Positions 1 through 8,415 of a DNA stretch of 64,000 bases are shown one piece after another. The translations under genes were made by a program, and so were the position numbers. Source of the stretch: Helicobacter sp. 13S00477-4 (GTDB lineage Bacteria > Campylobacterota > Campylobacteria > Campylobacterales > Helicobacteraceae); NCBI RefSeq assembly GCF_002272785.1, contig NZ_MLAS01000007.1, forward strand, positions 1 through 64,000, in the 5' to 3' direction. Each line of letters starts with the position of its first letter. Positions within the stretch are counted from its first letter, which is position 1. Under the pieces are notes generated by a model. That model saw only the letters and a list, made by a program, of their open reading frames with translations, did no database searches and was not told the DNA's origin.

Positions 1-901
1 AGATATTAATAGCTTGATTGGATAAAGGGATTTTAAAATCAGGGATATTCTTATTGTTATCTTTCATTTCAGCTCTTGGAATACTGAGTGTCTTATTCTC
101 CCAATCTATATATTTCCATTTGAGCTTGCAGAGATTTCCTGACCTTAATGGGATGAGGGCTACAAATTGTAAAGCAGATTGAATCATTAATGAATGTTTA
201 TAATCATCAATACACCTTAATAATTCTCCTAATATTGTTTCATCAGTTATCTTAGCGTAATGGTTTTTAATCACAGGAGGTAGGAGTTGAGTGATGGCAA
301 TATTGCTGATAGGATTGTTTTTTAAAAATCCTGACATAAAAGCATAATTCCATATAGCTCTTACATACCTAAACATCCTTAAAGCCAAATCAGAACCACT
401 TTTCTTTTGGTATTTAAGAACAATATCAATCACATCTTTATGACTAATATCATTGATGTTCAAAGAAGATATGATATTCCTTTCTTTGTCATATTTTGAA
501 AAATGAGGTAGGAAAATATTTTCAATAAAGCTTTTGATTCTTTGTATAGTTCTGATGTGGAGTTTTCTTTGTTCTTGTAAATCAAACCATTTTTCATAAA
601 TCTTATGGACTTGTCCTTCTATATCTGCTATCAAAGCAATAGCTTCTTCTTTTTTGATGGCTTGAGGGTCTTTATTGTTAGCTAAAAGCTCTTGATATTC
701 TAATGCTTTCTTCCTTGCTTGTAAAAGAGTAGTGTGAGGATAATGTCCAATCGTAGTGATTTTTCTTTGTTTTTGATAGGTGTAACGAAACTCAAATATT
801 TTTTTCCCACTAGTTCTAATAAGAAGTCTTAAGCCATTAATATCTGATAAAAAATAATTCTTTTCTTTGGCTTTGGCATTTTTAATTTCTAATTCTGTCA
901 A
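1..901 (-). CDS. P4-type tyrosine integrase, C-terminus cut by window edge
   Basis: Site-specific recombinase of the P4/DUF4102 integrase family, which inserts mobile islands at tRNA genes. The 300 visible codons form one open frame running off the left edge. The N-terminus (about residues 15-65) has the DUF4102 pattern, with LRLLIRTSGKK then FEFRY and ITTIGHYP. A core-binding region follows, and the first catalytic arginine lies in PLRSGNLCKLKW (Arg about 253). The remaining catalytic residues (HxxR and the tyrosine) would lie outside the window. The start is read as TTG at 901 because AAGGAG sits five bases upstream and no ATG fits. It is transcribed away from the tRNA-Asn gene at 1162-1236, the usual position of an island integrase at a tRNA attachment site. 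The gene is intact as far as it can be read. Confidence 0.9.
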   Translation of the reverse strand, partial: MTELEIKNAKAKEKNYFLSDINGLRLLIRTSGKKIFEFRYTYQKQRKITTIGHYPHTTLLQARKKALEYQELLANNKDPQAIKKEEAIALIADIEGQVHKIYEKWFDLQEQRKLHIRTIQRIKSFIENIFLPHFSKYDKERNIISSLNINDISHKDVIDIVLKYQKKSGSDLALRMFRYVRAIWNYAFMSGFLKNNPISNIAITQLLPPVIKNHYAKITDETILGELLRCIDDYKHSLMIQSALQFVALIPLRSGNLCKLKWKYIDWENKTLSIPRAEMKDNNKNIPDFKIPLSNQAINI

Positions 902-933
902 ACAAACTCCTTCTATAAGACATTTATGGTTAA

Positions 934-994
934 GTGGTTATCAAAATTAAAACTTCAATATTATAACAAGTTTGGTATCCATTTTGGTAACCAC
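934..994. repeat. Inverted and direct short repeats before the integrase
   Basis: GTGGTTATCAAAAT at 934-947 is an inverted copy (13 of 14 bases) of ATTTTGGTAACCAC at 981-994. A third related copy, TTTGGTATCC, lies at 971-980. Three copies of one short motif between integrase and tRNA gene would suit arm-type binding sites for the integrase, or operator sites for its promoter. The role is inferred. Confidence 0.5.
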
Positions 995-1011
995 TTTTTA
1001 AAGACTGCAAT

Positions 1012-1145
1012 ATGTTATGATAGGTATATCATATGTAATCATATGTAATATAATTAAGCAATATTTAAGAATAAAATGCCTGAATGAGGAAATTTGAAGA
1101 TAAAAATGTGTATCAATATGTAGTGAAATGTTATGATATGTATAT
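1012..1145. repeat. Direct repeat pair beside tRNA-Asn
   Basis: ATGTTATGATAGGTATAT at 1012-1029 recurs as ATGTTATGATATGTATAT at 1128-1145 (17 of 18 bases). The pair lies in the non-coding stretch between the integrase start and the 3' end of tRNA-Asn. Candidates are integrase or excisionase binding sites. Nothing else was recognised in 902-1161. Confidence 0.5.
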
Positions 1146-1161
1146 GAAAAGAAAGTATTTA

Positions 1162-1236
1162 TGGCTCCAGATGTGGGATTCGAACCTACGACCAAGCGGT
1201 TAACAGCCGCCTACTCTACCGCTGAGCTAATCTGGA
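1162..1236 (-). tRNA. tRNA-Asn (anticodon GTT), CCA encoded
   Basis: Read on the minus strand this is a 75-base cloverleaf. The acceptor stem TCCAGAT pairs with ATCTGGA, the D-loop carries AGCTCAGCGGTAGAG, the anticodon GTT sits in loop CTGTTAA closed by GCGG/CCGC, the T-arm contains GGTTCGAATCC, and the CCA end is encoded. Its 3' end faces the integrase gene, marking it as the likely attachment site of the element to the left. Confidence 0.95.
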
Positions 1237-1263
1237 ATAAACAAGCTTTTTAGCAAGAGTGGA

Positions 1264-1292
1264 ATTATATGTTATTTCAACTTATAAGTCAA
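1264..1292 (-). promoter_or_regulatory. Sigma-70 promoter of tRNA-Asn
   Basis: On the minus strand TTGACT (1292-1287) and TATAAT (1269-1264) are separated by exactly 17 bases. The -10 box lies 27 bases before the tRNA 5' end. Confidence 0.75.
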
Positions 1293-1362
1293 GATTGATT
1301 GATGAAGCTTCATTGAAAAGTTTGTCTTTTTAATTTTGTAAAATTCCTTATCTGTGTCTAGC

Positions 1363-1944
1363 TTAAAAAAGCTTCTTTTTCAAAATAAAACTTTTTCGGT
1401 GTTCATCAATTTGTCCAAATTCTTCAAGTGCTTTTAAATGTGATTTAGTTCCATATCCAGCATTATTGCTAAAATCATATTGTGGATAGATTTTATCTAA
1501 AACCAACATTTGGTTATCTTTAGAGGTTTTTGCGATGATGGAAGCTGCTGAAATTTGAGGTATTTTATCATCACCTTTGATTAAAGGTATTAGTTGATAA
1601 TGATTTGTGCTTGATAGACCAAACAAAGTATTGCCATCCATATAAAATTCTTTAGAAAAAAATTGTAATTTATCAATAATTTCTTCTAAAGATTCTTTCA
1701 AGCATCTACTCAGACCTAATGTATCAATTTGTTTAGAAGTTTTTTCTACAGTATGGATATGGATATACTCATTTTTTTTTAATAAATCAGCTAGTTGGAA
1801 TCTTTTGGATTTAGAAAGTTTTTTGCTATCTTTAATGCCAATAGTAACTAACCAATCAGCTACATTAGATTCGCAAGCTACTCCTGAAATAAACATGCTA
1901 CCACAAAGACTTCCTCTTCCAGCCTCATCAATCCCACAAATCAA
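1363..1944 (-). CDS. rnhB: Ribonuclease HII
   Basis: Degrades the RNA strand of RNA-DNA hybrids and starts removal of single ribonucleotides left in DNA; cytosolic. The 193-residue product is of normal family length. It opens with the hallmark GIDEAGRG (catalytic Asp6 and Glu7). DSKKLSKSKR follows at 39-48, an acidic YMDGN at 101-105 (Asp103), and AASIIAKTSKD at 133-143 carries the last catalytic Asp. The start lies four bases after the fumC stop, so the two are probably co-transcribed. A run of nine A residues lies in the coding strand near codon 57 but the frame is intact. Confidence 0.95.
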   Translation of the reverse strand: MICGIDEAGRGSLCGSMFISGVACESNVADWLVTIGIKDSKKLSKSKRFQLADLLKKNEYIHIHTVEKTSKQIDTLGLSRCLKESLEEIIDKLQFFSKEFYMDGNTLFGLSSTNHYQLIPLIKGDDKIPQISAASIIAKTSKDNQMLVLDKIYPQYDFSNNAGYGTKSHLKALEEFGQIDEHRKSFILKKKLF

Positions 1945-1948
1945 AATT

Positions 1949-3340
1949 TTATTCTTTTGGTTTTATCATATTTGCTGGTATCACAAATTTGTCAAAATCT
2001 TCACCGCTTAAAAATCCAAGTTCTATACAAGACTCTTTAAGGCTGATACCTTTTTTATGAGCATTTTTAGCTACTTTCGCAGCATTTTCATATCCTATAT
2101 GAGGGTTGAGTGCAGTGACTAGCATTAGCGAATGATGGAGGTTGTAATCAATTTTTTCTAAATTTGCTTCAATGCCTCTTGCACAATGCTCATCGAAAGA
2201 ATCCATACAATCAGCAAGTAACCTCAAGCTTTGTAAAAAATTGTAAATAATCACAGGTTTAAAAACATTCAATTCAAAATTTCCTTGACTTGCTCCAAAG
2301 CCAATAGTCGTGTCATTGCCCATCACTTGAATTGCAACCATTGTTACAGCTTCACATTGGGTTGGATTGACTTTGCCTGGCATTATAGAACTGCCAGGTT
2401 CATTTTCTGGAATTATCAGTTCACCAAGCCCGCATCTTGGACCAGAAGCGAGCCATCGAATATCATTTGCTATTTTCATCAGGTTAGCTGCCAATCCTTT
2501 GAGTGCACCGTGTGCAAAAACTAAAGCATCATGTGCGGTAAGGGAATGAAATTTATTTGGAGAGGAAAGAAACTTTTCACCTGTGAGCTTTGAAAGTTCT
2601 TCGCTAACTTTTTCGCTCAATTTTGGATGTGCATTTATGCCAGTTCCTACAGCAGTACCACCGATAGCGAGTTCTCTGATTTGCTCCAAAGAGCTTTGAA
2701 TTTGGTATTTTGAATGTTCAAGCATGCTAGCATATCCACTGAACTCTTGTCCTAAAGTTAAGGGAGTTGCATCTTGAAGGTGTGTTCTACCTATTTTAAT
2801 GATATCTTTAAATGATTCAGATTTTTCTTTCAAGGTTTTGTGTAGTCTATCTAAAGAAGGGAGTAATTTTTGATTCAGTTCTAAAACTGATACAATATGC
2901 ATCGCTGTAGGGAATGTATCATTTGAGCTTTGAGACATGTTGACATCATCATTAGGATGGACAAGTTTTTTATTTTTAAAATCACCCCCCAAAATTTCAG
3001 TTGCTCGATTTGCTATAACTTCATTGAGGTTCATATTTGTTTGCGTGCCACTTCCTGTTTGCCAGATAGATAAGGGAAACATATCATCAAATTGTCCTTT
3101 TAAGATTTCATCACAAGCTTGAATGATTGCTTTGCTTTTTGATGCATCCAGTTTGCCTAAAGAGTGGTTTACAACTGCTAATGATCTTTTGAGTTTGGCG
3201 AAAGCATAAATGAGTTCTTTGGGCATTTTTTCAATCCCTATTTTAAAATTTTCAAAACTTCTTTGAGTTTGAGCACCCCAATACTTTGAGTTTTCTACTT
3301 TGATTTGACCCATTGTGTCATGTTCAATACGATACTCCAT
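1949..3340 (-). CDS. fumC: Class II fumarate hydratase
   Basis: Interconverts fumarate and malate in the TCA cycle, as an iron-free homotetramer in the cytosol. The 463 residues match the family. SSNDTFP lies at 138-144. [15 protein letters not shown] at 184-198 includes the active-site His. The superfamily signature [11 protein letters not shown] at 316-326 carries the catalytic serine on its mobile loop. [10 protein letters not shown] at 95-104 is the substrate-binding motif. An AAGGA ribosome-binding site precedes the ATG. It heads a two-gene unit with rnhB, an arrangement with no obvious functional link. Confidence 0.97.
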   Translation of the reverse strand: MEYRIEHDTMGQIKVENSKYWGAQTQRSFENFKIGIEKMPKELIYAFAKLKRSLAVVNHSLGKLDASKSKAIIQACDEILKGQFDDMFPLSIWQTGSGTQTNMNLNEVIANRATEILGGDFKNKKLVHPNDDVNMSQSSNDTFPTAMHIVSVLELNQKLLPSLDRLHKTLKEKSESFKDIIKIGRTHLQDATPLTLGQEFSGYASMLEHSKYQIQSSLEQIRELAIGGTAVGTGINAHPKLSEKVSEELSKLTGEKFLSSPNKFHSLTAHDALVFAHGALKGLAANLMKIANDIRWLASGPRCGLGELIIPENEPGSSIMPGKVNPTQCEAVTMVAIQVMGNDTTIGFGASQGNFELNVFKPVIIYNFLQSLRLLADCMDSFDEHCARGIEANLEKIDYNLHHSLMLVTALNPHIGYENAAKVAKNAHKKGISLKESCIELGFLSGEDFDKFVIPANMIKPKE

Positions 3341-3702
3341 TTTGAATCCTTTTTAAGTATAATTTTCTCTTACATTTTATCACAAAATTGATTTTGAGGT
3401 ATTGTTTTGAAGGAAAATTTCTAATACTTAAAACATGAAAAATAAAAACAAAGCAAATATATTGATAAATTAAATTGATGTATTTCAAAGCGTATTAATA
3501 TCATATTAAAAAACAATATCAAACTTTTTAATTTTAATTATCCAAAAGATTCATCTCCAATCTATAATACAATTCTATATCCTGAACAACCAAGCAGCAT
3601 CTTTTTCTTCCAATAATCTAATATATGCCTTAATGATCTTATTTTAGATTTTGAGGTATTAAAGAAGAGATTTAAGGAATTTTATAACATTGATTTGATG
3701 AA
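3341..3702. other. AT-rich intergenic stretch, no gene seen
   Basis: About 360 bases without a supported gene between the fumC start and the terminator of the operon to the right. The end next to fumC must hold its promoter; TATACT and TAAAAT boxes are present but no convincing -35. Minus-strand reading near 3570-3640 gives a short open stretch broken by stops, possibly a decayed gene that I could not identify. Confidence 0.5.
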
Positions 3703-3738
3703 CAAAATAAAAACCTACCTCCTCATAATTAAGAGGAG
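3703..3738 (-). terminator. Intrinsic terminator after ctlX operon
   Basis: On the minus strand a six-base stem (arms 3738-3733 and 3724-3719, CTCCTC/GAGGAG) with an eight-base loop is followed by a U-rich run. It lies 12 bases past the stop of the CtlX-like gene. Confidence 0.6.
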
Positions 3739-3749
3739 TATTGAGAGGA

Positions 3750-4673
3750 TTAAGCAAAAATCTCAGCCATCATGCACCTCATAGATCCTCCGCCAATCCT
3801 TTCAATCGTGCTGATATCTAGAGCTAATATTTTTAGCCTTTCAGATAGTTTTTCTATTTGCTCTTTTTTCAGAATATTATAAGCACTTTGTGACATTACC
3901 ATTAATGGATTTCCATTATTATCTTCAATATTAAGCACATTCCCTGCGAAATGATTGAGTTGATTTTCTTCTATTTCAATGATTTCTTTATTGAGGTTTT
4001 CAAGCTCTTTTTTGACATTTTTTCGTTCTGTTTCATTGTCAATACTGTTCAAACATACAATAGCATATTGTTCTCCTATCGACATCATTACATTTGTATG
4101 GTATATGGGTAGTCGTTTTCCATCCACGCTTTGATAAGAAGTAAAGGCAATGGATTTGAAATCATATTTTTTACAAAATAATTCAAGGATTTCTTCATCA
4201 CATCTTGGGGATATTGCAGCAAATGCGACTCTATTGACTCTATCTAGCACCATACTCCCTGTCCCTTCTAAAAATTTATTTTCTTTTTCAAAGCCACTTA
4301 AGTTATAAATATCTAAACATTCACTACCAATAGCTTCTAGCACGTATCCTAGAAATTTTTGTCTTTCTAAACGTCTATTATTGGCAAACATAGGGCATAA
4401 GAAAAGTTTGTTTTTATCTAGAGAAACAAACCAATTATTTGGAAAAATACTATCTGGAGTGTGCCAGATATCATAATCTTGAATTGTGTATACATTGATA
4501 TTTTCTTGTTTTAGGGCAAACACTACTTTGTCAAATTCACGTAATGCTTGCTCTTGTATATCTTTTATTGCTCTAAAATCTTGTTGTTGAAAAAAATTAT
4601 TCACTGCTGTTTGTTGGTTGAAACCAAAAGCATTTGGTCTCAACATCACGATTTTATTTGTTGTTTGCCTCAT
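3750..4673 (-). CDS. ctlX: CtlX-like citrulline hydrolase (guanidino-group-modifying family)
   Basis: Member of the arginine deiminase/amidinotransferase superfamily, closest by eye to CtlX, which releases ornithine from citrulline. The 307-residue protein opens with LRPNAFGFN and TAVNNFF, typical of CtlX. It has TPDSIFPNNW at 72-81, LEGTGSMVLD at 135-144, the catalytic-type His in YHTNVMMS (about 192), and the nucleophile Cys300 in GGGSMRCMMAEIF near the C-terminus. It is the last gene of a three-gene operon, 15 bases after the permease, with a DDAH-like enzyme as first gene. The context suggests it processes citrulline produced by that enzyme or imported. Substrate is inferred; arginine deiminase or agmatine-type activity is the main alternative. 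Confidence 0.8.
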   Translation of the reverse strand: MRQTTNKIVMLRPNAFGFNQQTAVNNFFQQQDFRAIKDIQEQALREFDKVVFALKQENINVYTIQDYDIWHTPDSIFPNNWFVSLDKNKLFLCPMFANNRRLERQKFLGYVLEAIGSECLDIYNLSGFEKENKFLEGTGSMVLDRVNRVAFAAISPRCDEEILELFCKKYDFKSIAFTSYQSVDGKRLPIYHTNVMMSIGEQYAIVCLNSIDNETERKNVKKELENLNKEIIEIEENQLNHFAGNVLNIEDNNGNPLMVMSQSAYNILKKEQIEKLSERLKILALDISTIERIGGGSMRCMMAEIFA

Positions 4674-4688
4674 AAAGATCCTTTTATT

Positions 4689-6071
4689 TCAAGATGTTTT
4701 ATTCAAACGTTTTGTGATTTGAAACATCACAAAAATTATTGCCATCAAGCCAAAGGTATACCAAACATAATCCCTATATTCACCAATGATGCAACTTACT
4801 ATTATAGGTATCGCACAACCAAATACTGCAAATATTTGTGTGTAAGGCGTCCAAGGTGTTCTAAAGGGTAGGTTTTCTAATTGATGACCTTCTTTTAAAT
4901 ACCATTTTCTAAAATTATATTGAGATATGCTAACACTCATCCATACAAACATCATTGATAAGCCTGCAATTACAATCAAAGCACTGATTACTTTTTGAGG
5001 CTCAACCCATATGGAAATCAATCCAATTAAAGAAATGATTGTAGAGAGTATCAAGGAATTCATAGGCACACCTTTGGCGTTGATTTTACTCCAACTTTTA
5101 GGCATATAGCCTTTTTCAGATAATCCCCAAAGCATCCTTGCTGATCCATAAATACCAGTATTTGATGATGAAAAAATAGCAATGATAATAATCGCATTGA
5201 TCAAATCAGGTGCATAAGGAATTTTCCAAATTTCCAAAACGGCTACAAATGGACTCTCTGTAATCCTAGCATCATTATAAGGTAAGAAAACAGATATGAT
5301 AAAAACTGCACCTGCGAAAAATACAATCATCCTCCATAAAATAGCACTGATGGCTATAGGCAAAGCTTTTTTTGGTTCTTTAGTCTCACCTATTGCTACG
5401 CCTATAACTTCGCTACCAGCAAAGGCATAGCTGATAAAAACAACTGCTGAAAATAATGCGAAAAGACCATTAGGGAAAACACCATTGATATAAAAATTAG
5501 AAAAAACATTCTCCAAGCCTTCAAAAGAAAAATGATAAAAATATAAACTATCAATAATCTTATAAATGCCAAAAATCAAAAAAAGAATGATTGCAATGAT
5601 TTTAATAAAAGAAAGGTAGTATTCTATTTCTGCAAAAATCTTGACTTGATAAGAATTGATTATGAATACTAAAGCACAAGACAATAGTATCCATAAATAA
5701 AGAGGGGAATCTGGAAACCATTTTTGCATTAAAAAGCCTATGCCTATATATTGAATAGCATTTCCAAGTACGCAATTTACCCAATAAGAAATATAAACAT
5801 AATACCCTGAAAAAGGACCTATGAATCGATGAGCATAATCGCCAAAACTTCCACTAGTAGGTAGATAACATCCTATTTCACCCAAAGATAAAATGACAGC
5901 ATATAGGATAAATGCTCCCAATAAATAAGCAATGATAGCACCAACTGGTCCAGCTCCAGATATAGTTTCTCCTGTTCCTATGAAAAATCCTACACCAATA
6001 GATCCACCAAATGCCATCATCACAAGCTGACGTGTTTTTATATCTTGTTTAAAGTTATAACCAGTTCCCAT
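4689..6071 (-). CDS. APC-family amino acid permease
   Basis: Inner-membrane amino acid importer or exchanger of the APC superfamily (AAT-like). The 460-residue protein is hydrophobic throughout, with about twelve membrane segments. The first segment contains the family motif GGSIGVGFFIGTGETISGAGP, the unwound TM1 region that binds the substrate alpha-amino and carboxyl groups. FAGSEVIGVAIGETKEPKKALP (about 217-238) is the conserved TM6/loop motif. It lies between a DDAH-like and a CtlX-like hydrolase, with gaps of 42 and 15 bases, so arginine, methylarginine, citrulline or ornithine are the likely substrates. The motif set cannot choose between them. Confidence 0.85.
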   Translation of the reverse strand: MGTGYNFKQDIKTRQLVMMAFGGSIGVGFFIGTGETISGAGPVGAIIAYLLGAFILYAVILSLGEIGCYLPTSGSFGDYAHRFIGPFSGYYVYISYWVNCVLGNAIQYIGIGFLMQKWFPDSPLYLWILLSCALVFIINSYQVKIFAEIEYYLSFIKIIAIILFLIFGIYKIIDSLYFYHFSFEGLENVFSNFYINGVFPNGLFALFSAVVFISYAFAGSEVIGVAIGETKEPKKALPIAISAILWRMIVFFAGAVFIISVFLPYNDARITESPFVAVLEIWKIPYAPDLINAIIIIAIFSSSNTGIYGSARMLWGLSEKGYMPKSWSKINAKGVPMNSLILSTIISLIGLISIWVEPQKVISALIVIAGLSMMFVWMSVSISQYNFRKWYLKEGHQLENLPFRTPWTPYTQIFAVFGCAIPIIVSCIIGEYRDYVWYTFGLMAIIFVMFQITKRLNKTS

Positions 6072-6113
6072 ATTTATCCCTTTATTAAGAATTAAAATAT
6101 CTTAATCGTAGGA

Positions 6114-6884
6114 CTAAAATCTCAATGACAAGCAAGTTAACCCGCCATCTATTTTTCTAAATTCAGAAGTATCGACTTCTAATGTTTCATATCCTAAGGC
6201 ATTAACTTTTTCTAAAATCGTGGGGAATCCTTTAGGTACTAAAACATAATCATTCACCCAGAGACAGTTTGCACTATAGGCTTCAGATTCAGGGATAATG
6301 ATTTTATTATATTGGGCAAATTCAGTTTTGTTGATAAATTCTCCTGCTACAACAATATTATTGTTTTCTATATAATTAATCCCGGTTTTTAAGTGTAAAA
6401 ATTCTTCTAGGGTGACTATAGAACCACTTAATTGATATTTTTCTAAAATTTTAATCATTTGATTGGCACCTTCTTGGTTTGTCCTTTTTGAAAGACCAAT
6501 ATAGAAATGATTCCCTATCATCAATATATCTCCAGGCTCTACAGTTCCTGGTGATTGAATGTATTCTATATTTTGATAAAATTTTTTCAAAGTACTTTGC
6601 ATATCTTCAAGTTCTACTTCTTTTTGTCTTGTAGAGGCACCTGGTCGTGAAATAATCACACAATGTTTTGTGCAAAGTGCAACATCTTCAACAAAACAAG
6701 AGTCTGGGAATTCATCTTTTGGTTCTAAAACAGTGACATTAAGCCCTGCTTTTGTCAATGCTATGACATAATCTTCGTGTTGTTTTAATGCTTTTTCATA
6801 AATTGGTTTTCCTAAATTTGCACTAGTAATACCATTGATAATAGTTCTAGGAGGGATTCGTACGATTGCATTCTTAAAAAACAT
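6114..6884 (-). CDS. DDAH-like dimethylarginine dimethylaminohydrolase
   Basis: Predicted to hydrolyse N-omega-methylated arginines to citrulline and methylamines. The 256-residue length equals bacterial DDAH. Catalytic signatures of the guanidino-modifying superfamily are all present. DSCFVEDVAL at 61-70 holds the acidic substrate-binding residues. GTVEPGDI lies at 113-120 and LSKRTNQEG at 131-139. His164 sits in FLHLKTG, and nucleophile Cys251 in DGGLTCLS at the C-terminus. It is the first gene of the operon with the permease and CtlX-like enzyme. AAAGGA precedes the ATG, and a palindromic regulator site lies 36-55 bases upstream. Arginine deiminase is less likely because the protein lacks the longer ADI helical domain. 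Confidence 0.83.
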   Translation of the reverse strand: MFFKNAIVRIPPRTIINGITSANLGKPIYEKALKQHEDYVIALTKAGLNVTVLEPKDEFPDSCFVEDVALCTKHCVIISRPGASTRQKEVELEDMQSTLKKFYQNIEYIQSPGTVEPGDILMIGNHFYIGLSKRTNQEGANQMIKILEKYQLSGSIVTLEEFLHLKTGINYIENNNIVVAGEFINKTEFAQYNKIIIPESEAYSANCLWVNDYVLVPKGFPTILEKVNALGYETLEVDTSEFRKIDGGLTCLSLRF

Positions 6885-6919
6885 AATGATCCTTTTTGTT
6901 AGGTTTGAATTTTGGAATC

Positions 6920-6939
6920 ATATTGATTGAAATCAATAT
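6920..6939 (-). promoter_or_regulatory. CRP/FNR-type box upstream of the DDAH operon
   Basis: ATATTGATT and its exact inverted copy AATCAATAT flank a two-base centre (6929-6930), giving the textbook core TTGAT-N4-ATCAA of FNR/CRP-family regulators. The centre is about 45 bases before the ddaH ATG. A TATGAT candidate -10 (6922-6917, minus) overlaps one arm, so a bound protein could repress rather than activate. Confidence 0.55.
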
Positions 6940-7020
6940 AGATGGATTTATCTTATAAGATTTTTTATTAAAATATAACAAAAAGTAATTTTTTATATTT
7001 TAAATATTTACTAAAGGTAA

Positions 7021-7067
7021 CATTTTTAAAAAAATAAATTTATTATCATTATTAAATAATAATAAGA
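7021..7067 (-). terminator. AT-rich hairpin plus U run after the glycan operon
   Basis: Arms at 7040-7053 and 7055-7067 form an 11-pair stem with one mismatch. On the minus strand they are followed by a U-rich run (7039-7021). The position, about 70 bases after the last gene of the glycan operon, suits a terminator. The same palindrome resembles a degenerate Fur box, which is the alternative reading. Confidence 0.4.
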
Positions 7068-7137
7068 TAATATAATTATGAGAGATATTGTAACATTAGA
7101 AAAAATAATCCAGATGAATTTTATTATAAGTAACAGT

Positions 7138-8406
7138 TTATATTTTTACAACGTAATCAGATTTGAATAAATTTTTTAAATCATAAATTACGCCATTTTT
7201 TTCTATCAAATTTGAAAGTTCAATATGTTTGAAATCTTCGTGTGCAAGAGCTATCAAGATACCTTCATATTTTTGAGTTGGGGTTTGATTGAGGGGGTTG
7301 TTGGTTAAGATTTTAAAGCCATATTCTTTTAAAACTTCTTCTTTGTCTGCTATGGGATCCCATACATCAACATTGCAACCAAATTCTATGAGTTCTTGTC
7401 TGACTTGGGCAATTTTTGAATTCCTGATATCTTTACAATTTTCTTTGAAGGTAACCCCTAATATTAATATTTTTGCTTTTAGGGGAGTGATGTTATTTTT
7501 TGTTAATAATTTGATGATTTTTTGTGCAATGAAAGTAGGCATAAAGTCGTTAATATATCTCCCTGCAGCGATAACTTTTGGGTGATAACCCAAAGAGGTA
7601 GCAATATGGGTGAGGTAATAAGGATCTACACTGATACAATGTCCTCCAACAAGTCCGGGTGTAAAATGCAGAAAATTCCATTTAGTTTTAGCTGCTTCAA
7701 TAACCTCATAAACGCTAATATCTAATCTTTCAAAAATAATAGCCAATTCATTCATAAAAGCAATATTCAAATCCCTTTGTGCATTTTCAATAGCTTTGGC
7801 TGCTTCAGCGACACGTATGGATGGAGCAAGATATGTCCCTGCAGGGATAATTGAAGCATACAGAGAGTCAATTTCTTTGGCGATTTCTTTGGTGCTACCT
7901 GAAGTAATTTTTATAATCGTTTTTATTGTATTTTGTTTATCTCCAGGATTTATCCTTTCAGGTGAATAGCCTACGAAAAAATCTTGATTGAAAATAAGAT
8001 TGCTTATTTTTTCTAGAATAGGCACACATTCATTTTCAGTGCAAGTTGGGTAAGTAGTGGACTCATAAATGACTATGTCATTTTTTTTTAAATATTTTCC
8101 TACGAGTTCTGAAGCTTTTATCAAAGCAGATATATCAGGTTTTTTATAATTATCTACAGGTGTAGGGACGGTGATGATATAAATATTGACTTTTGATAGA
8201 GAACTTTTTTCATTACTGAAGTTTAAATATATGGATTTTTCAAAATCTATTTGGGAAGATTGGAGGTTAGAATCTTGATGATTTTTGAGTTCTCTTATCC
8301 GCAAGGGATTGATATCAAAACCAATGGTGGGATAAATTTTACCAAATTCTAATGCCAAAGGAAGACCTACATACCCTAGCCCAATCACTGCAATGGTTTT
8401 ATTCAT
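7138..8406 (-). CDS. wbpA: UDP-N-acetylhexosamine 6-dehydrogenase (WbpA/TviB type)
   Basis: NAD-dependent double oxidation of the C6 hydroxyl of UDP-GlcNAc (or UDP-GalNAc) to the uronic acid, the first step of the neighbouring five-gene sugar pathway. The 422-residue product has the Rossmann motif GLGYVGLPLALEFGK at the N-terminus, then YSPERINPGD. The catalytic cysteine is in GLVGGHCISVDPYYL (Cys about 257). A C-terminal UDP-binding domain contains GVTFKENCKDIRNSK. Start is ATG 8406 with AGGAGG four bases upstream; a TTG directly before it also reads in frame. It is the last gene of the glycan operon, seven bases after the aminotransferase. WbpA and TviB/WbpO differ in substrate, and context favours WbpA function. 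Confidence 0.88.
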   Translation of the reverse strand: MNKTIAVIGLGYVGLPLALEFGKIYPTIGFDINPLRIRELKNHQDSNLQSSQIDFEKSIYLNFSNEKSSLSKVNIYIITVPTPVDNYKKPDISALIKASELVGKYLKKNDIVIYESTTYPTCTENECVPILEKISNLIFNQDFFVGYSPERINPGDKQNTIKTIIKITSGSTKEIAKEIDSLYASIIPAGTYLAPSIRVAEAAKAIENAQRDLNIAFMNELAIIFERLDISVYEVIEAAKTKWNFLHFTPGLVGGHCISVDPYYLTHIATSLGYHPKVIAAGRYINDFMPTFIAQKIIKLLTKNNITPLKAKILILGVTFKENCKDIRNSKIAQVRQELIEFGCNVDVWDPIADKEEVLKEYGFKILTNNPLNQTPTQKYEGILIALAHEDFKHIELSNLIEKNGVIYDLKNLFKSDYVVKI

Positions 8407-8415
8407 CAAGCCTCC

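Noticed and set aside
998..1195. 65-codon minus-strand ORF across the tRNA gene
   Set aside because: Its start (VVGSNPTSGAI) is the well-known translation shadow of a tRNA T-arm; no ribosome-binding site or other support.
1772..1780. Run of nine T in rnhB as a phase-variation tract
   Set aside because: Short A/T runs are common in this AT-rich DNA, the gene is housekeeping and the frame is intact.
3560..3640. Possible gene remnant between fumC and ctlX
   Set aside because: A short open stretch with an uninformative peptide and stops on both sides; too weak to name.
7040..7067. Fur box
   Set aside because: The palindrome resembles GATAATGATAATCATTATC only loosely and reads better as an AT-rich terminator of the glycan operon.
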